64,000 nucleotides of DNA from Jeotgalibaca ciconiae. GTDB taxonomy: Bacteria; Bacillota; Bacilli; Lactobacillales; Aerococcaceae. The stretch lies in the NCBI RefSeq assembly GCF_003955755.1, contig NZ_CP034465.1, positions 2,722,001-2,786,000 of the forward strand, in the 5' to 3' direction. The notes below the pieces were generated by a model. The model was not told where the DNA came from, ran no database searches, and was given only the letters and a program-made list of their open reading frames with translations. Made by a program: the position numbers and the translations under genes. Of this stretch, positions 38,618-48,998 are shown piece by piece; position 1 is the first letter of the stretch; the number at the start of each line of letters is the position of its first letter.

Positions 38618-39925
38618 TTAGTCAACGAACTCAAATTCATAATCCATAATTCTTACTAAATCGCCATCTTTTGCTCCACGCTCCCGAAGCTTTTGATCAA
38701 TTCCTAGACCACGAAGTTGACGAGCAAAACGCATAATACTTTCATCATGGTTGAAGTTTGTCATCAAGAATAGTTTTTCAAGTTTTTCTCCGCTTAATAC
38801 CCATGTAGTATCTGGATCGCGTGAAATAATAATTTCATCTGCAGGGTCCTCTAAGGTGTATTCAACCGAACGAGTCAATTCCTCTTCATCGAACAATGGG
38901 AAAGGTTCTGTGTGCTCTAATACTTCAGATGTGTAATCTAATAATGGGTCTAATCCCTTATTTTGGTAGGCAGAAATTTCGAAAATACGAGGTATTTCTT
39001 CGCCAGCAAACTTTTCTTCAAGTTTTTTACGAAATGCTTCTAAATTACCCTCTGCGCCAGGGACATCCATTTTATTTGCTACAATGATTGTTGGGCGTTC
39101 TAATAACTTTAATTCATAATTTTCAAGTTCTGCGTTTATTTTTTCATAATCATCAAAGGGATCTCTTCCTTCGGTCGCACCCATATCGATTACATGTAAA
39201 ATAACACGAGTTCTCTCAATATGACGAAGAAACTGGATTCCAAGCCCTACTCCTTGAGAAGCTCCTTCAATCAATCCCGGAAGGTCCGCCATTGCAAATT
39301 GACCGCCATTTGGTGCTTGAACCATACCTAGATTTGGTACAATCGTTGTAAAATGATATGCTGCAATTTTAGGCTTTGCTTTCGACACAACAGAGAGAAT
39401 AGTTGATTTTCCAACTGACGGAAAACCAACGAGTCCGACATCTGCAATTACTTTTAATTCTAAATTCAGAACAAATTCTTCACCTGGTTCACCGTTTTCA
39501 GCAATTTCAGGAGCAGGATTTCTTGGAGAAGCAAATTTAATATTCCCTCTGCCGCCACGTCCACCTTTCGCTATAACCAGTTGTTGCCCAGCTTCTGTTA
39601 AATCACCATATAATTCATCAGTTTCTGCATTGCGTACAACCGTACCAGGAGGAACTTTTACTATAGTATCTTTTGCTGATTTTCCGTATTTACTTTTACT
39701 CATTCCATTTTCTCCTGGAATACCGCGAAAATGACGATTATAACGGAAATCCAATAATGTACGCAAACCTTCATCTACTTCGAAGATGATGCTGCCCCCA
39801 TTACCACCGTCACCGCCAGCCGGCCCTCCATCTGGAACATATTTTTCGCGTCTAAATGCAACCATGCCGTCTCCACCTTTACCGGCCTTAACATTTATTT
39901 GAGCACGATCTAAAAACATTGACAT
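38618..39925 (-). CDS. obg: Obg GTPase (CgtA)
   Basis: Ribosome-associated GTPase involved in 50S assembly and stress signalling. The 435 residues comprise the glycine-rich Obg fold (about 1-158, with [11 protein letters not shown]), a G domain (GFPSVGKST near 167, [14 protein letters not shown]) and the C-terminal OCT domain from about 355. ATG start eight bases after AGGAGG. A small hairpin at 39941-39967 directly abuts that ribosome-binding site. Confidence 0.97.
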   Translation of the reverse strand: MSMFLDRAQINVKAGKGGDGMVAFRREKYVPDGGPAGGDGGNGGSIIFEVDEGLRTLLDFRYNRHFRGIPGENGMSKSKYGKSAKDTIVKVPPGTVVRNAETDELYGDLTEAGQQLVIAKGGRGGRGNIKFASPRNPAPEIAENGEPGEEFVLNLELKVIADVGLVGFPSVGKSTILSVVSKAKPKIAAYHFTTIVPNLGMVQAPNGGQFAMADLPGLIEGASQGVGLGIQFLRHIERTRVILHVIDMGATEGRDPFDDYEKINAELENYELKLLERPTIIVANKMDVPGAEGNLEAFRKKLEEKFAGEEIPRIFEISAYQNKGLDPLLDYTSEVLEHTEPFPLFDEEELTRSVEYTLEDPADEIIISRDPDTTWVLSGEKLEKLFLMTNFNHDESIMRFARQLRGLGIDQKLRERGAKDGDLVRIMDYEFEFVD

Positions 39926-39940
39926 ACTGATGTCCTCCTT

Positions 39941-39967
39941 GGAAATAGATTCTTTAGAGCTATTTCC
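39941..39967 (-). promoter_or_regulatory. Hairpin next to the obg ribosome-binding site
   Basis: GGAAATAG / CTATTTCC, eight perfect pairs with an 11-base loop, ending at the base before AAGGAGG. No U run follows, so it is not a terminator. It could modulate translation or RNA stability. Confidence 0.4.
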
Positions 39968-40075
39968 TAGCTTTTCTATTTATTTTAGCAAACAATCTTT
40001 ACTATTCTACTCTAATTTAACACATTGTAGAGATTACATAAAGAATATTTACCTTTTCTTCTTTGGATTAAAACA

Positions 40076-40113
40076 ATACTAAAGGCTAGGATCAATCTCC
40101 TAGCCTTTAGTAT
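40076..40113. terminator. Perfect 16-base inverted repeat after glyS
   Basis: Arms ATACTAAAGGCTAGGA and its complement with a six-base loop. No long T run on either side, so it is an atypical terminator or 3'-end stabiliser of the glyQS transcript. Confidence 0.6.
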
Positions 40114-40193
40114 AAAGTAGGAACTTTATGAAAATTCACTACACGTACTTTCTAGCAGGAGCAAGTCTGTTGGATCTCCCACCTTCTTTTTAC

Positions 40194-42257
40194 TTATTTC
40201 GTGATTAATTTTCTTACATCTGCAAATCCTAAAACTAGTTCCGTTAAATTCGCCAACAGATTCAAACGATTTTCACGTAAATCTAGATTTTCTACCATCA
40301 CCATATTTTCATCAAAGAAACTATGGATGTACGGTGCAATCTCCTGCAGTAACGTATACTTCTCTTCCGCCGTTGCAGATTTCCAAACTGTTTTCAGATG
40401 GTTGACTTGCACGTGGAGATTTTTTTCACTATCCGTTTCAAATAAATTACTGTTGACATCAAACGGTTTGGTGACATTATGAGAAATATTTACAACACGC
40501 GCTAATGCTTCGATGGTCTCTTTATAGTTCTCGTCTTTTTGATGCTTATAAATCACTTGACCATTTTCAATCAGCACTAACAAATCATTTTCAGAAGATT
40601 CCATGATGGCATCTTGAATATCATGATTCACATGATAGGTTTGAAGTTTTTGTTGAACGCGTCCTTTTGCAAAATCAATTAAATCTTTTATTAGTTGCTC
40701 TGAATGGGCATCCTCTTTTACTGAATAGACTTCCAGCAAAGCATCCTTTAAGAATTCACGGAACGGCAGGGTCCAATGAAATTTCTCGATAATTTGAACG
40801 ACTCCAATCATTTGACGTCTCAAAGCATACGGATCATTTGAACCAGTTGGAATCATATCTTGTTTAAAGAAGCTGATAATGCTGTCTAACTTGTCTGCGA
40901 CTGCTAGTATCGCACCTACTTTTGTTTCAGGTAACGCGCCATCACTTGAAAGTGGTAAAAAATGCTCTCTGATTGCAACGGCTACTTCTGGATTTTCTCC
41001 TTTTAACAAGGCGTATTTTTCTCCCATTATACCTTGCAATTCTGGGAACTCTCCAACCATATTTGTAACTAAATCAAAGTTGTATACGCGAGCAGCTCTT
41101 CTTAAGGTTTCTTTTGCATCGTCAGGTAATCCTACAAAATCGGCAATGGATTCTGCTAATCTACCTGTATTATAGGTTTTTTGAGCAATGGACCCAATTT
41201 TTGCATGGAATGAAACATTTTCAAGTTTCTTTAAAGAATCATCAATTGACTGTTTTTGATCTTCTTCAAAGAAAAAGAGTGCATCTTCTAGACGAGCAGT
41301 CAGAACTTTCCTATTTCCTTTTTTAACCATGTCGATGTGCTCCGCATTTCCATTACGTACAGAAATAAAATAAGGTAATAATTTTCCAGATGAATCTGTC
41401 ACTTCAAAATACCTTTGATGGTCTTTCATACTGGTAATCAAGACTTCTTCTGGTAATGAAAGGTATTTTTCATCAAAAGTACCATAGAAAGCAGTAGGAA
41501 ATTCTACTAATGAAACAACTTCTTCCATTAAACAATCATCGTTCGGAACAATCCAATTATTTTCTTTTTCAATGGTATGAATTTGATCGATAATCATTTG
41601 TTTTCGTTCATCCAAATCAGCAATTACAAATTGTTCTTTTAATTTTTCAGAGTAGCTTTCAGCATGATCAATAACTGCTTCTTGTCCTAAGAAGCGATGG
41701 CCTCTTGAAACTCTTCCTGAATCAATCGTTAAAAAGGAGAAAGGAATTACTTGGTCATCCAAGAGGGAAACAATCCAGTGAATCGGTCTGATATACTCAT
41801 ATGTTTGGTTTCCCCAATGCATAGTAATTGGAAAACTCATTGAGTCAATTACTTCAGGCAATCGTTTTAATACTTCATTTGTTTCTAATCCTTTTATTTC
41901 TTTGTTCGCATAGACATACTCTATACCTTTTAATTCTTCAAAATAAAGGTTTTCTGCAGAAACTCCTTGCCCTTTTGCAAAACCTAATGCAGCTTTTGTC
42001 CAATTTCCTTCTGAATCAACTGCAATTTTTTTAGCAGGTCCTTTGGCTTTTTCATGCAAATCTTCTTGCTTATCAGATAAATTTCGAACGATTACCGCTA
42101 ATCTTCTTGGTGTTCCAAAAATATCGATTTGGCCAAATTCTATTCGGTTGCTGTCTAGAAAATTTTCCATTCGTTTTTTTAATTGTTCGCTGCTACTGCG
42201 TACGTAACGTGCAGGAACTTCTTCTAAACCAATTTCTAATAGTAATGTTCCGCTCAT
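40194..42257 (-). CDS. glyS: Glycyl-tRNA synthetase beta subunit
   Basis: tRNA-binding subunit of the bacterial alpha2-beta2 glycyl-tRNA synthetase. At 687 residues it is full length. It begins [15 protein letters not shown] and contains the conserved [10 protein letters not shown] block, the HD-like region ([22 protein letters not shown]) and the C-terminal anticodon-binding domain. Its start overlaps the glyQ stop by four bases. It is controlled with glyQ by the upstream glycine T-box. Confidence 0.97.
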   Translation of the reverse strand: MSGTLLLEIGLEEVPARYVRSSSEQLKKRMENFLDSNRIEFGQIDIFGTPRRLAVIVRNLSDKQEDLHEKAKGPAKKIAVDSEGNWTKAALGFAKGQGVSAENLYFEELKGIEYVYANKEIKGLETNEVLKRLPEVIDSMSFPITMHWGNQTYEYIRPIHWIVSLLDDQVIPFSFLTIDSGRVSRGHRFLGQEAVIDHAESYSEKLKEQFVIADLDERKQMIIDQIHTIEKENNWIVPNDDCLMEEVVSLVEFPTAFYGTFDEKYLSLPEEVLITSMKDHQRYFEVTDSSGKLLPYFISVRNGNAEHIDMVKKGNRKVLTARLEDALFFFEEDQKQSIDDSLKKLENVSFHAKIGSIAQKTYNTGRLAESIADFVGLPDDAKETLRRAARVYNFDLVTNMVGEFPELQGIMGEKYALLKGENPEVAVAIREHFLPLSSDGALPETKVGAILAVADKLDSIISFFKQDMIPTGSNDPYALRRQMIGVVQIIEKFHWTLPFREFLKDALLEVYSVKEDAHSEQLIKDLIDFAKGRVQQKLQTYHVNHDIQDAIMESSENDLLVLIENGQVIYKHQKDENYKETIEALARVVNISHNVTKPFDVNSNLFETDSEKNLHVQVNHLKTVWKSATAEEKYTLLQEIAPYIHSFFDENMVMVENLDLRENRLNLLANLTELVLGFADVRKLITK

Positions 42258-43171
42258 GCTTGTTCCTCCTTCAATAGACGATTACGCTCTTCTTCAGATA
42301 AAAGCGGGAATCCTAACTCTCTTCTTGATTCAACAAAAGCTTTTGCCAATTTTCGAGCCATATTACGGATTTTCGCTAAAAATCCTGCGCGATCCGTTGC
42401 CGAAACCACACCTCTAGCATCTAATAAGTTAAATGCATGCGAGCATTTTAAAACATAATCATATGCAGGATGGATTAGTCCATTGTCGATTTGTTTTAAA
42501 GCTTCTTCCCCATAGGAATTAAATAAGTTCATGAGTAATTCTGGATCACTTTCCTCAAAAGAATATTTAGAATGTTCATATTCTGGTTGATAGAATATCT
42601 CTCCATACTTAACGCCTTCTACCCAATCTAAGTCATAAACGTTGTCGACATCTTGAATATAAGAAGCCAAACGTTCGATTCCATAAGTTAATTCGCTCGT
42701 TACTGGTTTACATTGCAATCCACCTACTTGTTGAAAATAAGTGAATTGAGTGATTTCCATACCATCTAACCAAACTTCCCATCCAAGTCCAGCGCATCCT
42801 AATGATGGATTTTCCCAGTTATCTTCTACAAATCGAATATCATGTTCTAACGGATTAATTCCTAAAGCCTCCAAGCTTTCTAAATAGAGTTCTTGAATAT
42901 TCTCAGGAGACGGCTTCATAACAACTTGAAATTGATGATGTTGATATAATCGGTTTGGATTCTTTCCATAACGACCATCCGCTGGTCTTCTTGATGGCTC
43001 AACATAGGCCGCATTCCAAGGCTCTGGTCCAATTGCACGTAAGAACGTATAGGGACTCATCGTACCTGCTCCCTTTTCAGTATCATAAGCATTTAAAAGC
43101 AAACACCCTTGCTCCGCCCAATAACTTTGAAGAATTTGAATCATCTTCTGGATTGTTACTTTCTCTTCCAT
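42254..43171 (-). CDS. glyQ: Glycyl-tRNA synthetase alpha subunit
   Basis: Catalytic class II subunit that activates glycine. 305 residues from the ATG at 43171, seven bases after AGGAGA; five further upstream codons would include that site. Conserved blocks are [19 protein letters not shown], the motif 2-like [14 protein letters not shown] and the [19 protein letters not shown] region. First gene of glyQS behind a T-box riboswitch. Confidence 0.97.
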   Translation of the reverse strand: MEEKVTIQKMIQILQSYWAEQGCLLLNAYDTEKGAGTMSPYTFLRAIGPEPWNAAYVEPSRRPADGRYGKNPNRLYQHHQFQVVMKPSPENIQELYLESLEALGINPLEHDIRFVEDNWENPSLGCAGLGWEVWLDGMEITQFTYFQQVGGLQCKPVTSELTYGIERLASYIQDVDNVYDLDWVEGVKYGEIFYQPEYEHSKYSFEESDPELLMNLFNSYGEEALKQIDNGLIHPAYDYVLKCSHAFNLLDARGVVSATDRAGFLAKIRNMARKLAKAFVESRRELGFPLLSEEERNRLLKEEQA

Positions 43172-43225
43172 ATATATTCTCCTCATCCTTATCCTTTTCT
43201 TTCATTAACACCTATTTTAAGCATA

Positions 43226-43272
43226 AAAACTCGTCCCTATGCTGCTACTAGGAGCAACATAGGGACGAGTTT
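43226..43272 (-). terminator. T-box terminator of glyQS
   Basis: Minus-strand stem of about 20 pairs (AAACTCGTCCCTATG with its complement, extended by TGCT/AGCA) followed by TTTTTATGC. It is mutually exclusive with the antiterminator that includes the T-box at 43277-43292. Confidence 0.9.
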
Positions 43273-43432
43273 CCTACTCGCGGTTCCACCCTATTTCTGG
43301 TCATGACCAGCTCTTCATTTGTCAAACTCAGATGTGCCTTTCCAAAATCGATTCTCTACGTTTGGCTTACACCATTCCAAACTCGCTACAGAAGATTATC
43401 GTATGTACTCTCATCGTCAACGTTCTTATTTA
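43226..43432 (-). ncRNA. Glycine T-box riboswitch upstream of glyQS
   Basis: The T-box sequence AGGGTGGAACCGCGAG lies at 43292-43277 on the minus strand, followed by the terminator. Upstream is Stem I with a GAGAGTA motif near its start. A candidate specifier GGC (glycine) is at 43338-43336 in AAAGGCACATC, where a purine follows as usual. Uncharged tRNA-Gly would pair with specifier and T-box and allow readthrough into glyQS. With its promoter this fills the gap of about 320 bases between glyQ and recO. Confidence 0.9.
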
Positions 43433-43462
43433 ATTATACCAATAATAGTAAACAGAGAACAA
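43433..43462 (-). promoter_or_regulatory. Promoter of the glyQS T-box transcript
   Basis: TATAAT (43438-43433) preceded by TGG, an extended -10, with TTGTTC (43462-43457) 18 bases upstream. Confidence 0.65.
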
Positions 43463-43493
43463 AACAAAGTCAAGAAATATTTCTTTGCTTGCT

Positions 43494-44300
43494 CTAATCA
43501 TCCTTATCTTCTTTTCTCTTCTTTAAGGAAAATTGCAAATTCTTTTCCCATTCATCCATTTGATCGATATATGATTTACTCTTCAGTCGAATCCCGACGT
43601 ATTCATCATATAAGAAATCAATAAAATCTTGTATAGCGACTTTTGTTTCTTCTTTTAAGGAAATATTATGAACCTGTTTAGGAGTAACGTGTAAGAACTT
43701 CCGACAAAAATGAATGGCTGCAGGATGAGCGTGTAATCGATGCTGGTCTTCGTGAAAATGATTGGAACATAGTACTCCTGAATGTTTTGCTGAAAAATCA
43801 AAAGGTTCTTTTCGGCTCCCACAGATTCTACACTCGTTTAGCTCTGGATGAACGCCAAAATATTTTAGCAGGTTCATTTCAAATAAATTCATGATAATAC
43901 GTGCATCAAAATCCCCTTGTATCGATTCATATGACTGTCGAAATAATAGAAAGAGTTTTTCATTTTTCATTCGATCTTCAATTGCTGCATCAACCAAATT
44001 AGCCATATAAGTAGCATAAGCATTTAAATGGATGTCTTGTTGAATTTTAGTGAAATTTTCAGCAGTTTGATAATCTTTTAAAAAGCACAAACCATCTTCA
44101 TGAATCGTACCAATATAAGACGCGTGAGTAAAAGGAAGCAGAGCTGCTTTCATTTCATGATTTGCTTTAAAATAATTTCGGACAAAAAACATTCTCTTCC
44201 CATACTCCAGCGTAAATATTTTTACTAGCGCATCTTTTTCCTTGTGTTTACGAATAGAAAGGACAATTCCTTCAAATGTTTGAAATCCTGTTTTACTCAT
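43494..44300 (-). CDS. recO: DNA repair protein RecO
   Basis: RecFOR-pathway mediator that helps load RecA onto SSB-coated DNA. 268 residues from the ATG at 44300 ([15 protein letters not shown]), which overlaps the era stop codon; the ribosome-binding site is weak, fitting coupled translation. It has an N-terminal OB-fold and a C-terminal zinc site: CRICGSR, then CSNHFHED in place of a typical CXXC pair. Last gene of phoH-ybeY-dgkA-era-recO. Confidence 0.93.
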   Translation of the reverse strand: MSKTGFQTFEGIVLSIRKHKEKDALVKIFTLEYGKRMFFVRNYFKANHEMKAALLPFTHASYIGTIHEDGLCFLKDYQTAENFTKIQQDIHLNAYATYMANLVDAAIEDRMKNEKLFLLFRQSYESIQGDFDARIIMNLFEMNLLKYFGVHPELNECRICGSRKEPFDFSAKHSGVLCSNHFHEDQHRLHAHPAAIHFCRKFLHVTPKQVHNISLKEETKVAIQDFIDFLYDEYVGIRLKSKSYIDQMDEWEKNLQFSLKKRKEDKDD

Positions 44301-45204
44301 AGTCTTTCTTACGATATCCATATTCTTGTAAATAGGTCTGTTTATCGCGCCAGTCTCTTTGTACTTTTACCCATAACTCCAAAAATATTTTGTCACCTAA
44401 CATCATTTCAATATCTCTCCGTGCTCGGGTTCCGATTTCTTTCAGCATTTTCCCGCCCTTGCCAATAATCATACCCTTTTGACTAGCACGATCTACCACA
44501 ATTGTTGCATGCACGTGAATTTTATTGTTTTCGTTTCGTTGCATGGATTCGACGACAACGGCAACCGAATGAGGTATTTCATCCCTTGTCAATTGGAGCA
44601 CTTTCTCACGGATAAATTCAGAAACAATAAAATATTCCGGATGATCCGTTACTTGATCAGCTGGATAGTATTGTGGACCTTCCGGTAAGTATTTTTGAAT
44701 AGTCTCCAACATAGCGTCAATGTTATTTCCATTGATCGCTGAGATTGGTATCACTTCGTCAAATTCTTGTACCGTAGTGTAATCTGTAATAATCTTCAAC
44801 AGTTCTTCTGGTTTTATTTTGTCGATTTTATTGATAATTAAAAATTTAGGAGTACGGATATTCTTTAATCGCTCGATAATGAAATTATCCCCTGCGCCGC
44901 GTTCTTCTTCAGCATTTACCATAAACAAAACAATATCAACTTCATTGAATGTACTATAAGCACTTTGTAACATAAAATCGTTTAAACGGTGCTTTGGTTT
45001 GTGTATTCCAGGAGTATCAATAAAAATCATTTGTGCTTGATCAGTTGTGACAACGCCTTGTATTTTATTTCTGGTAGTTTGAGGGGTATCGCTCATAATG
45101 GCAATTTTTTGACCTACCATTCGATTTAACAAGGTTGATTTCCCTACATTTGGTCTACCTATTATCGATATAAATCCTGACTTATATGCATGATTGTCTT
45201 GCAT
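44293..45204 (-). CDS. era: Era GTPase
   Basis: Essential GTPase that binds the 3' end of 16S rRNA and helps 30S maturation. The 303-residue protein has the G domain ([12 protein letters not shown] near 17, [15 protein letters not shown]) and a C-terminal KH domain with [18 protein letters not shown] start after AAGGAGG. It lies between dgkA and recO, as in many Firmicutes. Confidence 0.97.
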   Translation of the reverse strand: MQDNHAYKSGFISIIGRPNVGKSTLLNRMVGQKIAIMSDTPQTTRNKIQGVVTTDQAQMIFIDTPGIHKPKHRLNDFMLQSAYSTFNEVDIVLFMVNAEEERGAGDNFIIERLKNIRTPKFLIINKIDKIKPEELLKIITDYTTVQEFDEVIPISAINGNNIDAMLETIQKYLPEGPQYYPADQVTDHPEYFIVSEFIREKVLQLTRDEIPHSVAVVVESMQRNENNKIHVHATIVVDRASQKGMIIGKGGKMLKEIGTRARRDIEMMLGDKIFLELWVKVQRDWRDKQTYLQEYGYRKKDYE

Positions 45205-45218
45205 ACTAATGTTCCTCC

Positions 45219-45635
45219 TTAAAAATATAGTGCAATAAATTTTGGCATAAAAATAACGGCCGCGACAATAATTGTAAAAATTGCGGCTATCAGTACTGCT
45301 CCTGCTGCTATATCTTTTGCTTTTTTAGCTAATGGATGAAATTCATAGTCCGTAACCATATCCACTACAGTCTCGAAAATTGTATTGATGAATTCCATAA
45401 GCATTACCAGAAAGATACAAGTCACAACAGCAATCCACTCTAGAGCACTTATTTTAAAATACCAACCAAGCAGAACTGGAATAATACCAATCATCGTATG
45501 ATTACGCATATTTCGTTCTTCTTTAAAAATCGTTTTAATTCCGTCTAAAGCATGGTTAAACGAAACCACAAACTTTGTATTTTTCCATACTTGGCTTTTA
45601 TCTTTTTTATTTCTCTCTTTTAAGTCCATAAGCAT
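45219..45635 (-). CDS. dgkA: Diacylglycerol kinase family protein, probable undecaprenol kinase
   Basis: A 138-residue membrane kinase with three hydrophobic helices. Conserved elements are [19 protein letters not shown] near the start, and the active-site helix [16 protein letters not shown]. In Gram-positive bacteria the family phosphorylates undecaprenol, recycling the wall lipid carrier. The first ATG, at 45635, lies inside the end of ybeY; a second in-frame ATG follows two codons later and could be used instead. It precedes era. Confidence 0.92.
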   Translation of the reverse strand: MLMDLKERNKKDKSQVWKNTKFVVSFNHALDGIKTIFKEERNMRNHTMIGIIPVLLGWYFKISALEWIAVVTCIFLVMLMEFINTIFETVVDMVTDYEFHPLAKKAKDIAAGAVLIAAIFTIIVAAVIFMPKFIALYF

Positions 45636-46092
45636 CTAAAATCTCTTTCTGCAGATCAAACATTTCTTTTTCGTCTTCAGGATTCATGTGGTCATATCCA
45701 TTTAAATGTAAGAAACCATGTAATGCTAAAAATCCTAATTCTCTTTCAAAGCTATGTCCATAAGATTTTGCTTGTTCTGCGGTTTTATCAATGGAAATAA
45801 TAATATCGCCAAGATTTTGCGGAAAATCTTCTCCTAATGAATCCATGTTAATTGGAAAATCATCATTACTTTCATCATTCAAAGCAAAACTAATTACATC
45901 CGTTTCTTGGTCTTTATGGCGATAATCGCGGTTAATCTCGCGGATACGATTATTATCTACAAAGGTGATGGAAAGTTCTGAATTTTCTGGTAAATTGATA
46001 TGATTCGCTGCAAAGGAAATAATATCATGGACCAATTGTTCATCTTTTTTTAAAACAGATTCCGTTTCATCAAAAATATCAATATCAATCAT
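45607..46092 (-). CDS. ybeY: Endoribonuclease YbeY, rRNA maturation factor
   Basis: Zinc-dependent RNase involved in 16S rRNA 3'-end processing and ribosome quality control. 161 residues from the ATG at 46092, which has AAGGGAA upstream and overlaps the phoH stop by eight bases. The zinc motif HGFLHLNGYDH is near residue 125, and NRDYRHKDQETDVISF is the conserved central block. Part of the phoH-ybeY-dgkA-era-recO operon. Confidence 0.96.
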   Translation of the reverse strand: MIDIDIFDETESVLKKDEQLVHDIISFAANHINLPENSELSITFVDNNRIREINRDYRHKDQETDVISFALNDESNDDFPINMDSLGEDFPQNLGDIIISIDKTAEQAKSYGHSFERELGFLALHGFLHLNGYDHMNPEDEKEMFDLQKEILDAYGLKREK

Positions 46093-47068
46093 TTTTCGTT
46101 GTTCCCTTCTCTTCATATGCTTCGATAATTCTCGCTACAACTGGATGACGAACAACATCATGAGCATCAAATGAAACAAAGGAAATGTCAGAAATTCCTT
46201 TTAATTTATTCTCTGCATCAATTAACCCCGAATGGGAACCTTTTGGCAAGTCAATTTGGGTTTTATCTCCATTGACTATCATTTTGGATCCGAAACCTAA
46301 ACGGGTTAAAAACATTTTCATTTGAGCAACGGTTGTATTTTGAGCTTCATCTAAAATAACAAACGCCTCTTCCAATGTACGTCCACGCATATACGCCAAC
46401 GGGGCAATTTCAATTACCCCACGTTCCATTAAGCGTGTGGTATGTTCTACACCGTAAATCGTATATAAAGCGTCATACACAGGACGCAAATACGGATCAA
46501 CTTTTTCTTTTAAATCACCTGGTAAAAAACCTAGATTTTCACCAGCTTCAACCGCAGGTCGAGTTAAAATTATTTTTTGCACACGCCCTGCTTTCAATGC
46601 TTGAACTGCCATTACAACAGCTAAGAAAGTCTTTCCTGTACCGGCTGGACCAATTCCAAAAACAACGTCTTTCTTTTGAACTGCTTCGTAGTATTTTTTT
46701 TGTCCAACATTTTTTGCTCGAATTGATTTACCAGTATAGGTTTTTCCAATTACTTCATCATAAAGATTAGAAAAGAAATCTGTGCTTCCTCGTTCAGCCA
46801 TTTTTATTGCTGTTACAATATCACTTTGAGAAATTTGAATATCTTTTTTTATCAATTCAATTAATTGTAATACTAAAGACTCAACTGTTTTGACATTCTT
46901 TTCTGAACCTTTTATGTCAATATGAGTCCCTCTGCTATTAATAACAACATTTAAATGATCTTCTAATAGTTGAAGATTTTTATCTTGAGAACCAAACAAC
47001 ATTGGTAAAACCTCAGCATTTTCTACGTTTATACCAATTGTTACTGGATATTCCTCATTTTCAGTCAA
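46085..47068 (-). CDS. phoH: PhoH-family ATPase (PhoH-like/YqfE type)
   Basis: A 327-residue predicted ATPase of the PhoH/PhoL family, linked to RNA metabolism. A KH-like N-terminal region is followed by the ATPase core: Walker A GPAGTGKTFLAV near 138, Walker B FVILDEAQNTT and the arginine-containing LTRLGFGSKMI. The start is TTG at 47068, eight bases after AGAGGTG. First gene of the ybeY-era operon. The precise activity in Gram-positive bacteria is not settled. Confidence 0.93.
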   Translation of the reverse strand: MTENEEYPVTIGINVENAEVLPMLFGSQDKNLQLLEDHLNVVINSRGTHIDIKGSEKNVKTVESLVLQLIELIKKDIQISQSDIVTAIKMAERGSTDFFSNLYDEVIGKTYTGKSIRAKNVGQKKYYEAVQKKDVVFGIGPAGTGKTFLAVVMAVQALKAGRVQKIILTRPAVEAGENLGFLPGDLKEKVDPYLRPVYDALYTIYGVEHTTRLMERGVIEIAPLAYMRGRTLEEAFVILDEAQNTTVAQMKMFLTRLGFGSKMIVNGDKTQIDLPKGSHSGLIDAENKLKGISDISFVSFDAHDVVRHPVVARIIEAYEEKGTTKND

Positions 47069-47111
47069 ATACGTTACACCTCTCCGTTACTCATCAATTT
47101 ATTTTGTACTA

Positions 47112-47117
47112 ATTATA
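47112..47117 (-). promoter_or_regulatory. Extended -10 element upstream of phoH
   Basis: TGCTATAAT on the minus strand, about 45 bases before the phoH start. The -35 region (near TTCTTC) is poor, so the call rests on the extended -10. Confidence 0.5.
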
Positions 47118-47175
47118 GCATATCAAGTAAATGCTGAAGAACTATTTCGATTCATTTCATGTATTTCTTGCAAAT

Positions 47176-47208
47176 ATAAAAAAGGATTGGAACGTTTGTC
47201 CCAACCCT
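47176..47208 (-). terminator. Terminator after rpsU
   Basis: GGGTTGGGA pairs with TTCCAATCC through several G-U pairs, followed by TTTTTTATA on the minus strand. It separates rpsU from phoH. Confidence 0.8.
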
Positions 47209-47243
47209 CTTATTTTATATTTGCATCTTCATTTAGAGAGCAA

Positions 47244-47417
47244 TTAGAATTTACGTTTTCTAGCTGCCTCAGATTTCTTCTTGCGTTTAACACTTGGTTT
47301 TTCATAGAATTCACGTTTACGGGCTTCTTGAAGAGTACCAGTCTTGGAAACAGTACGTTTAAAGCGACGAAGAGCATCGTCAAGAGATTCGTTTTTACGA
47401 ACAACTGTTTTTGACAT
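47244..47417 (-). CDS. rpsU: 30S ribosomal protein S21
   Basis: Small basic ribosomal protein of 57 residues. The ATG at 47417 ([20 protein letters not shown]) follows GGAGGGAGGG; the longer frame to 47480 is untranslated leader. The C-terminal half is very rich in Lys and Arg ([13 protein letters not shown]). It has its own promoter and terminator and is probably a single-gene transcript. Confidence 0.96.
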   Translation of the reverse strand: MSKTVVRKNESLDDALRRFKRTVSKTGTLQEARKREFYEKPSVKRKKKSEAARKRKF

Positions 47418-47500
47418 TAATATTCCCTCCCTCCGAGCATTAAAAGTAACCGTTTCATTAAAATCTAATTTTTGAATCATAATGAAATTGTTCTTTTGAT

Positions 47501-47528
47501 ATTATAACACAGCTTCTAACATTTGCAA
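47501..47528 (-). promoter_or_regulatory. Promoter of rpsU
   Basis: TTGCAA (47528-47523), 16-base spacer, TATAAT (47506-47501) preceded by TGT, an extended -10. It gives a leader of about 75 bases. Confidence 0.7.
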
Positions 47529-47571
47529 TGCAAAATTAACAGTGAAATGGAATTATAGAAAATATCTTTTA

Positions 47572-48003
47572 TCATGCCTTAGCCGTGCAAAGATTGCATA
47601 TTCCAAAAATTTCAAAGCGGTGTGATTTTAATAGGCAGTTTTGTAATTGTTCTTTAAAAAAATCCATCGGACACATTTCCAATTGAATCGTCCGTCCGCA
47701 TTCTTCGCAGATAAAATGATGATGATGATGCCCTTCTTGCAGACACGTCATTCGAAAAAGTTTTTCATTATTCAATTCAGTCGTTTCTAAAATTCCGATA
47801 TCAACAAATGAATATAAGTTCCGATAAATCGTATCAAAACTTAAAGTAGGATATAAATCTTCTAACTTTTGTTGAACATCTTTTGCCGTTAAGTATCGTT
47901 CTTCCGCTGCAAATAGTTTAAGTAATTCTTCCCTTTTTTCTGTATGCTTCAAACCATTTTTCTTCATGCGTTTTAACGATTCGTCAACTAATGCTTGTCC
48001 CAC
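47572..48003 (-). CDS. zur: Fur-family metalloregulator, probably Zur
   Basis: A 143-residue Fur-family repressor. The start is GTG at 48003, seven bases after AGGAGGTG. The winged helix includes LTAKDVQQKLEDLYPTLSFDTIYRNL, and the metal-binding half has GHHHHHFICEECG, EMCPMDFF and a final CNLC. Two CXXC pairs suggest a structural zinc site. The sequence resembles B. subtilis Zur much more than PerR or Fur as I remember them, so zinc-responsive repression of uptake genes is the likely role. It is divergent from ppsR across 84 bases. Confidence 0.85.
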   Translation of the reverse strand: MGQALVDESLKRMKKNGLKHTEKREELLKLFAAEERYLTAKDVQQKLEDLYPTLSFDTIYRNLYSFVDIGILETTELNNEKLFRMTCLQEGHHHHHFICEECGRTIQLEMCPMDFFKEQLQNCLLKSHRFEIFGICNLCTAKA

Positions 48004-48087
48004 AATATCCCACCTCCTACTGTTATTTATATTCATACTGTAGTATATTGAAAGAAAGAATGCAACAAAAAATAGTTGAGGTGGCCT

Positions 48088-48897
48088 ATGGAAAATAATC
48101 AGATAGACTTTTTTGTAATCTCGGATTCAGTAGGGGAAACTGCTCGAAAAGTACTAAACGCTGTTCTTTCTCAATACCCAGGTGTACAACCAATCATTCA
48201 TCAGTACCCCTTTGTACGAAAACAAGAAGAATTAGAAAACATTTTAATAAATGCAAAAGAAAAAAACGGCATTATTATTCATACTTTAGTAATTGACAAC
48301 TTAAGCAGTTTCACTGAGAAATATTGTCAAACTGAAAATATTCGTTGCTATGATGTGTTAAAAAAATTGGTAGAAGATTTATCAGAAATTACAGCTACAA
48401 AACCCATCAAACGAGCTGGCGCATTACATCAATTAGATGATGAATATTTTAACCGGATCAGTGCAATTGAATTTGCTGTTAAATATGATGATGGAAAAGA
48501 TCCAAAAGGTTTATTAGAGGCAGATTTGGTACTATTAGGAGTTTCAAGAACTTCAAAAACACCTCTGTCAATGTTTTTAGCAAATAAAAACATTCGTGTG
48601 GCAAACTTGCCGATTTTACCAGAAGCTCAGATACCGGAAGAACTGTGGGAAGTAAACCCTAAAAAAATTGTTGGTTTAACGAATGATATTGAAACATTAG
48701 TAAACTTCCGAAAAGAACGTATGATTGCATATGGACTTTCTGAAGAAACTATTTACTCAAATATCGAACGAATTAAGGAAGAAATTAATTTTGCAGGAAA
48801 TCTATATAATAAATTAGGCTGTTATGTTATTAATGTCGCAAAAAGGTCAATCGAAGAAACCGCAGAAATCATCATTCGAAATGTACTCAATAAGTAA
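48088..48897 (+). CDS. ppsR: Pyruvate, phosphate dikinase regulatory protein (bifunctional kinase/pyrophosphorylase)
   Basis: DUF299 protein that inactivates and reactivates pyruvate, phosphate dikinase by ADP-dependent phosphorylation and Pi-dependent dephosphorylation. 269 residues from the ATG at 48088, with GAGG upstream. The P-loop-like motif GVSRTSKTPLSMFLA is near residue 150, and FVISDSVGETARKV marks the N terminus. It implies that a ppdK gene exists elsewhere in the genome. A strong inverted repeat follows. Confidence 0.93.
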   Translation: MENNQIDFFVISDSVGETARKVLNAVLSQYPGVQPIIHQYPFVRKQEELENILINAKEKNGIIIHTLVIDNLSSFTEKYCQTENIRCYDVLKKLVEDLSEITATKPIKRAGALHQLDDEYFNRISAIEFAVKYDDGKDPKGLLEADLVLLGVSRTSKTPLSMFLANKNIRVANLPILPEAQIPEELWEVNPKKIVGLTNDIETLVNFRKERMIAYGLSEETIYSNIERIKEEINFAGNLYNKLGCYVINVAKRSIEETAEIIIRNVLNK

Positions 48898-48925
48898 AGG
48901 TTCTAACAACATTAAAATAGAGAGT

Positions 48926-48969
48926 CTAAGTAGAAAAGCTGTCCCTAAAAGGACAGCTTTTCTACTTAG
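48926..48969. terminator. Perfect 19-base inverted repeat between ppsR and nfo
   Basis: CTAAGTAGAAAAGCTGTCC, six-base loop and exact complement. The T run lies inside the stem (CTTTTC) rather than after it. It probably ends both converging transcripts. Confidence 0.75.
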
Positions 48970-48998
48970 AACTAGGCGGAATTGTCCGCTTCTCTAAC

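Noticed and set aside
43160-43480. Small open frames on the plus strand over the glyQS T-box
   Set aside because: They are antisense to a clear T-box leader; the paired structure explains the sequence.
47184-47207. GGATTGG ... CCAACCC hairpin as a repeat element
   Set aside because: Its position right after rpsU and its U run on the minus strand make it an ordinary terminator.
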